Assembly (NCBI RefSeq): GCF_024345225.1
Contig: NZ_BROD01000001.1
Location: forward strand, 4,464,001 to 4,528,000
Reading direction: 5' to 3'
Source: Clostridium sp. TW13
GTDB lineage: Bacteria; Bacillota; Clostridia; Clostridiales; Clostridiaceae
Length of the DNA stretch: 64,000 nt
Positions 60,590 to 64,000 of this stretch are shown here, in pieces. How positions within the stretch are numbered: position 1 is the stretch's first letter; every line of letters begins with the position of its first letter. The position numbers and the translations under genes were made by a program. The notes beneath the pieces were generated by a model. It did not search any database, was not told the DNA's origin, and was given only the letters and a program-made list of their open reading frames with translations.

Positions 60590-62416
60590 ATGTGCGGAAT
60601 AGTTGGTTTTGTAGGCCAGAGACAAGCAGCAGATGTATTAGTAGAAGGATTATCAAAGTTAGAATATAGAGGATATGACTCAGCAGGAGTTGCAGTAATA
60701 GAAGATGGAGAAATAGAAATAAGAAAATGCAAAGGAAGACTTGCAAACTTGTCATCTAAGTTAAAAGATGAACCAGTTCATGGAACAATGGGTATTGGGC
60801 ATACAAGATGGGCAACTCATGGAGAACCATCAGATGTAAATTCTCACCCACATTCAAATACAAGTGAAACAATAAGTGTTGTTCACAATGGTATTATTGA
60901 AAATTATCTTAAGCTTAGAGAAAAACTAGAAGCAAAGGGATATAAATTCTTTTCTCAAACAGATACAGAAGTAATTCCAAACCTTATAGATTACTACTAC
61001 AAAGGCGATTTATTAGAAGCTGTTAAGAAAGCAACAACTAAGATGGAAGGAAGCTATGCAATTGGTGTAATCAGCAAGAACGAACCAGGTAAGTTAGTTG
61101 CAGTTAGAAAGGACAGCCCATTAATAGTTGGTCTTGGAAAAGATGAATTCTTTATAGCATCAGATATTCCAGCTGTTTTAAACTATACAAGAGATGTTTA
61201 TCTTCTAGAAGATAAAGAATTCGTTGTAATGACTAAAGACGGTGTAACTTTATATGATGAAGATGGAGAAATGGTTAATAAGGATGTTTATCATGTAACT
61301 TGGGATGCTCATGCAGCAGAAAAAGGTGGATACGAAGACTTCATGATAAAAGAAATTCATGAACAACCAAAGGCAATAAAGGATACAATGACTTCAAGAT
61401 TAGTAGCAGGTCAAGATATTGTTTTAGATAAGATTCACTTAACTAAAGAGCAATTAGATAATGTAGATAAGATTTATATAATTGGTTGTGGAACAGCATA
61501 TCATGCAGGTTTAGTAGGAAAGAATATTATAGAAAAGTTAGCAAGAATACCAGTAGAAGTTGATATAGCTTCAGAATTTAGATATAGAGATCCACTAATA
61601 ACAGATAGAACTTTAATTATAGTTATTTCTCAATCAGGAGAAACAGCAGATACTCTTGCAGTTCTTAGAGATGGAAAGAAGAAGGGTGCTAGAGTAGTAG
61701 CTATAACTAATGTAGTTGGAAGTTCAGTTTCAAGAGAAGCTGATGATGTATTCTATACTTGGGCTGGTCCTGAAATAGCAGTTGCATCTACAAAAGCTTA
61801 TGTAACTCAATTAGTTGCACTTTATATCTTAACTTTATATCTTGCAGATTTAAAGGGAACTTTAAGCAAGGAAGAGATAGAAAAAATAAAGACAGAAATG
61901 TTAACTTTACCAGAAAAGGCTGAAACTCTATTAAACAACCTTGAAACTATGCAAAAGTTTGCTTCTAAGTCTTATATGGAAAAGGATATATTCTTCTTAG
62001 GAAGAGGCTTAGACTATGCAGTTTCTCTAGAAGGTTCATTAAAGTTAAAGGAAATATCTTATATCCACGCAGAAGCTTATGCTGGTGGAGAATTAAAGCA
62101 TGGTCCAATAGCGTTAATAGAACCAGGCACAGTGGTTATTGCAACTTTAACTCAAGAAACTTTATTAGATAAAATGGTAAGTAACATTAGAGAAGTTGTA
62201 ACAAGAGGAGCTAAGGTACTTGGAATAGCATTTGAAGGAAGTACAGAAATAGAAAAGACTTGTGATTATGCAATCTATATTCCAAGAACAATGGAATTAC
62301 TTGCACCAATCTTATCAGTAATTCCTCATCAATTAATTTCTTACTATGTTGCAAAACAAAAGGGCTGCGATGTAGATAAGCCAAGAAATTTAGCAAAATC
62401 AGTTACAGTAGAATAA
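60590..62416 (+). CDS. glmS: Glutamine-fructose-6-phosphate aminotransferase (isomerizing)
   Basis: A 608-residue enzyme making glucosamine-6-phosphate from fructose-6-phosphate and glutamine. Cys2 (MCGIVGF) is the glutaminase nucleophile; the glutaminase domain has HTRWATHGEPSDVNSHPH. Two SIS domains bind the sugar (GCGTAYHAGLVGK, SQSGETADT, STKAYVTQ) and the C-terminal DKPRNLAKSVTVE is invariant. The ribosome site is AAAGGAG. It is controlled by the glmS ribozyme directly upstream and ends with a strong terminator. Confidence 0.98.
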   Translation: MCGIVGFVGQRQAADVLVEGLSKLEYRGYDSAGVAVIEDGEIEIRKCKGRLANLSSKLKDEPVHGTMGIGHTRWATHGEPSDVNSHPHSNTSETISVVHNGIIENYLKLREKLEAKGYKFFSQTDTEVIPNLIDYYYKGDLLEAVKKATTKMEGSYAIGVISKNEPGKLVAVRKDSPLIVGLGKDEFFIASDIPAVLNYTRDVYLLEDKEFVVMTKDGVTLYDEDGEMVNKDVYHVTWDAHAAEKGGYEDFMIKEIHEQPKAIKDTMTSRLVAGQDIVLDKIHLTKEQLDNVDKIYIIGCGTAYHAGLVGKNIIEKLARIPVEVDIASEFRYRDPLITDRTLIIVISQSGETADTLAVLRDGKKKGARVVAITNVVGSSVSREADDVFYTWAGPEIAVASTKAYVTQLVALYILTLYLADLKGTLSKEEIEKIKTEMLTLPEKAETLLNNLETMQKFASKSYMEKDIFFLGRGLDYAVSLEGSLKLKEISYIHAEAYAGGELKHGPIALIEPGTVVIATLTQETLLDKMVSNIREVVTRGAKVLGIAFEGSTEIEKTCDYAIYIPRTMELLAPILSVIPHQLISYYVAKQKGCDVDKPRNLAKSVTVE

Positions 62417-62429
62417 AAATTAAAGTAAT

Positions 62430-62462
62430 AGGCTGTGCATTCTTATTGAGTGCACAGCCTTA
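62430..62462 (+). terminator. Terminator after glmS
   Basis: Arms AGGCTGTGCA and TGCACAGCCT around an 11-base loop, then TAATT. Confidence 0.85.
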
Positions 62463-62582
62463 ATTGTAAGATAAGTATTCAAATAAAGGATAAGTAATTT
62501 TAGTAAAAGAATATTGTTTAATACTCTTTACTTCTATTATTAGCAATTCTAATGAAAATATGCATTTAGAGGAGATTAGAAA

Positions 62583-63206
62583 ATGGATATAAAAGAAATA
62601 ATTTTTGATTTAGATGGAACACTATGGGATTCAACAGATGTAGTGTTAAAAGGCTGGAATGATACTTTATCGGATGTTAAAGAAGTGGAAAATTCAATTA
62701 CAAAAGAAGATATGCAAGGGATAATGGGATTGCAAGTAAAAGAGATTGGCAGAGTGTTGTTCCCTCAATTAGATGAAGAGGCTTCAACTGCTCTTGTGAA
62801 GAGATGTTGCGTTGAAGAACAAGCTTGGATAAAAAGAGAAGGTGGACATCTATTTGATAATCTAGAGCAAACTTTAAAAACACTTTCTCAGAAGTATAGA
62901 TTGTTTATTGTAAGCAACTGTGAATGTGGTTATATAGAATCTTTCTTAGAATATCATAATGAATTGAAGCCATATTTCCTTGACTTTGAATCTGCTGGTA
63001 ACACAGGATTGTCAAAGGGAGAAAACATCAAAAGAATAATGGAAAGAAATCATATGGAAAATGCAATATATGTAGGGGATACCCAAGGAGACTGTAATGC
63101 AGCAAAGCTAGCAAACATACCATTCTTCTTTGCAAGTTATGGTTTTGGTAAGGTTGACAGCTATGATTATAAACTTGAGAAAATAGAAGATTTATTGAAA
63201 CTTTAA
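62583..63206 (+). CDS. HAD family hydrolase
   Basis: A 207-residue HAD-superfamily phosphatase with a helical cap, close in layout to phosphoglycolate-phosphatase-like enzymes. Motif I DLDGTLWDS (Asp nucleophile), motif II LFIVSNCE, the Lys of GLSKGENIK and motif IV VGDTQGDCNAAK are all present. The substrate is unknown. The ribosome site is AGAGGAG, and a terminator follows. Confidence 0.87.
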   Translation: MDIKEIIFDLDGTLWDSTDVVLKGWNDTLSDVKEVENSITKEDMQGIMGLQVKEIGRVLFPQLDEEASTALVKRCCVEEQAWIKREGGHLFDNLEQTLKTLSQKYRLFIVSNCECGYIESFLEYHNELKPYFLDFESAGNTGLSKGENIKRIMERNHMENAIYVGDTQGDCNAAKLANIPFFFASYGFGKVDSYDYKLEKIEDLLKL

Positions 63207-63213
63207 AGGAATT

Positions 63214-63253
63214 ATTACCACAAGATGGTTACATAAGTGTGCCATTTTGTGGT
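63214..63253 (+). terminator. Hairpin terminator after the HAD gene
   Basis: Arms TACCACAAGATGG and CCATTTTGTGGTA (one G-T pair) followed by an AT-rich tail rather than a clean T-run. Confidence 0.65.
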
Positions 63254-63335
63254 ATATTATTTATATGAGTAAATCTGCCTGATTTTTTCCTAGCCATGCA
63301 TTTTAATTAGCGACATTATAAGAATGGGGTGAATT

Positions 63336-64000
63336 ATGATAGAAAAATTCAATAAAAAACGAATGACAATAGGTATAATATTACTAGTTTTAGTAATAAG
63401 TATAGGTACAGTTAGTACATATAGTAGTAGTAAATCAGATGAAAATATAAAAGTGGATATGCCAAAAGAATCTGTAAACTTATATTCACAAAAAAATCTA
63501 GATAAATTAAAAGATACTGTAAAGTCTATAGATACTGCTATAAAAAAGGTAGATAAAGAAAAGAAAGAAGAGCAAGCTAAGAAAGAGGAAAAAGAAAGGC
63601 AAGATGCAAAGGATGAAGAGCAGAAACAAAAGGACATAAAGGCAGCAACAGAGCAAGCAGCAAAAAATAATGATTCATATGAAAATTCTAATACATATTC
63701 TAATCAAGTCCAAAATCCGGCTGTAAAAAAGGCTGAAAAACCGGGATTTAAAGGACAAGCGTTTTCTGATTGCAGTCAAGTTATAACTGTAACTAATAGC
63801 AGTAAAGATAGTAAATATGCAACAGTTAATTGTTATGAGAAAAGCAATAATGAGTGGAAGTTAGTATATTCTGATATGTCCTCTATAATTGGAGAGAATG
63901 GAATGCAGTATGATGCTTACAGAAAGCAGGATACAAATACAACACCAGCAGGGATATATAATATAGTTTATACTTTTGGATGGGGAGGGAATCCTGGCAC
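63336..64000 (+). CDS. Secreted L,D-transpeptidase-like (YkuD-type) protein, partial at the right edge
   Basis: The frame opens at ATG 63336 (TGGGGTGAA site) and runs off the window after 221 residues. A membrane helix or signal anchor covers residues about 10-28. A Lys/Glu-rich coiled segment follows (about 65-110), then a domain with CSQVITVTN, NEWKLVYSDMSSIIGENG and TPAGIYNIVYTFGWGGNPG, resembling the N-terminal half of a YkuD catalytic domain. The catalytic His and Cys would lie outside the window, so activity cannot be judged. Confidence 0.7.
   Translation, partial: MIEKFNKKRMTIGIILLVLVISIGTVSTYSSSKSDENIKVDMPKESVNLYSQKNLDKLKDTVKSIDTAIKKVDKEKKEEQAKKEEKERQDAKDEEQKQKDIKAATEQAAKNNDSYENSNTYSNQVQNPAVKKAEKPGFKGQAFSDCSQVITVTNSSKDSKYATVNCYEKSNNEWKLVYSDMSSIIGENGMQYDAYRKQDTNTTPAGIYNIVYTFGWGGNPG

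Noticed and set aside
1-64000. CRISPR arrays, tRNA or rRNA genes, intact insertion sequences, prophage
   Set aside because: No regularly spaced direct repeats, no tRNA cloverleaf or rRNA segments, and no transposase, integrase or phage structural genes were recognised.

Overview
The window is AT-rich, tightly packed DNA from a butyrate-forming Clostridium (sensu stricto type). The evidence is phosphotransbutyrylase next to butyrate kinase, a glmS ribozyme ahead of glmS, the cdaA-cdaR-(FAD protein) and glmM...glmS order, chemoreceptors, and purine-rich Shine-Dalgarno sites throughout. The species cannot be fixed from the sequence alone. No rRNA, tRNA, CRISPR array or intact insertion sequence was seen.

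Layout. 0-4 kb: tail of a secreted Ig-like protein, a repeat-rich NlpC/P60 cell-wall enzyme and a DUF975/CmpB-type membrane protein. 4-14.2 kb: TetR regulator plus oleate hydratase, a phosphotransferase/GNAT pair, an AraC-type effector-binding regulator, an amidase, a DUF3048-like protein and two-subunit fumarase. 14.6-26 kb: YitT protein, TPR protein, VanRS-like two-component system, and ribonucleotide reductase alpha and beta genes separated by a chemoreceptor and a HAD phosphatase. 26-32 kb: a sigma-54 activator carrying an HPr domain, divergent from ptsI, then DeoR and a HAD phosphatase. 32-39 kb: small membrane proteins, a MacB/FtsX-type ABC exporter and an ECF sigma/anti-sigma pair. 39-46 kb: chemoreceptor, TPR protein, isoaspartyl dipeptidase, thioredoxin, SleB-type hydrolase. 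46-52 kb: c-di-AMP cyclase and its regulator, FAD protein, ptb-buk. 52-57.6 kb: AIM24, YerC, a PBECR-like protein, then a YhbD/bactofilin/DUF2089/SHOCT cluster. 57.8-64 kb: glmM, VanY-type carboxypeptidase, glmS ribozyme and glmS, HAD phosphatase, and the start of an L,D-transpeptidase-like protein.

How it fits together. Much of the window serves the envelope: glmM and glmS supply amino-sugar precursors, CdaA/CdaR (often beside glmM) link this to c-di-AMP, and several secreted hydrolases or carboxypeptidases remodel the wall. ptb-buk makes ATP from butyryl-CoA. The sharpest regulatory logic is at ptsI: a near-consensus -24/-12 sigma-54 promoter, three copies of an inverted repeat upstream, and a divergent enhancer-binding protein whose N-terminus is an HPr-like domain with His15 but Asp at the Ser46 position. 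nrdA has a sigma-A promoter with two NrdR-like boxes 31 bp apart. trxA has a consensus promoter with a short palindrome at its start point.

Less explained elements: a likely small RNA gene at 54026-54137 (minus) with a TTGAAC-N17-TATACT promoter; three copies of a hairpin-rich element at 15711, 33225 and 57566 that looks like a non-autonomous mobile RNA element; a foldable segment after the first chemoreceptor; a two-copy intergenic motif; a 44-bp perfect palindrome; and matching inverted repeats flanking the TetR gene beside oleate hydratase.
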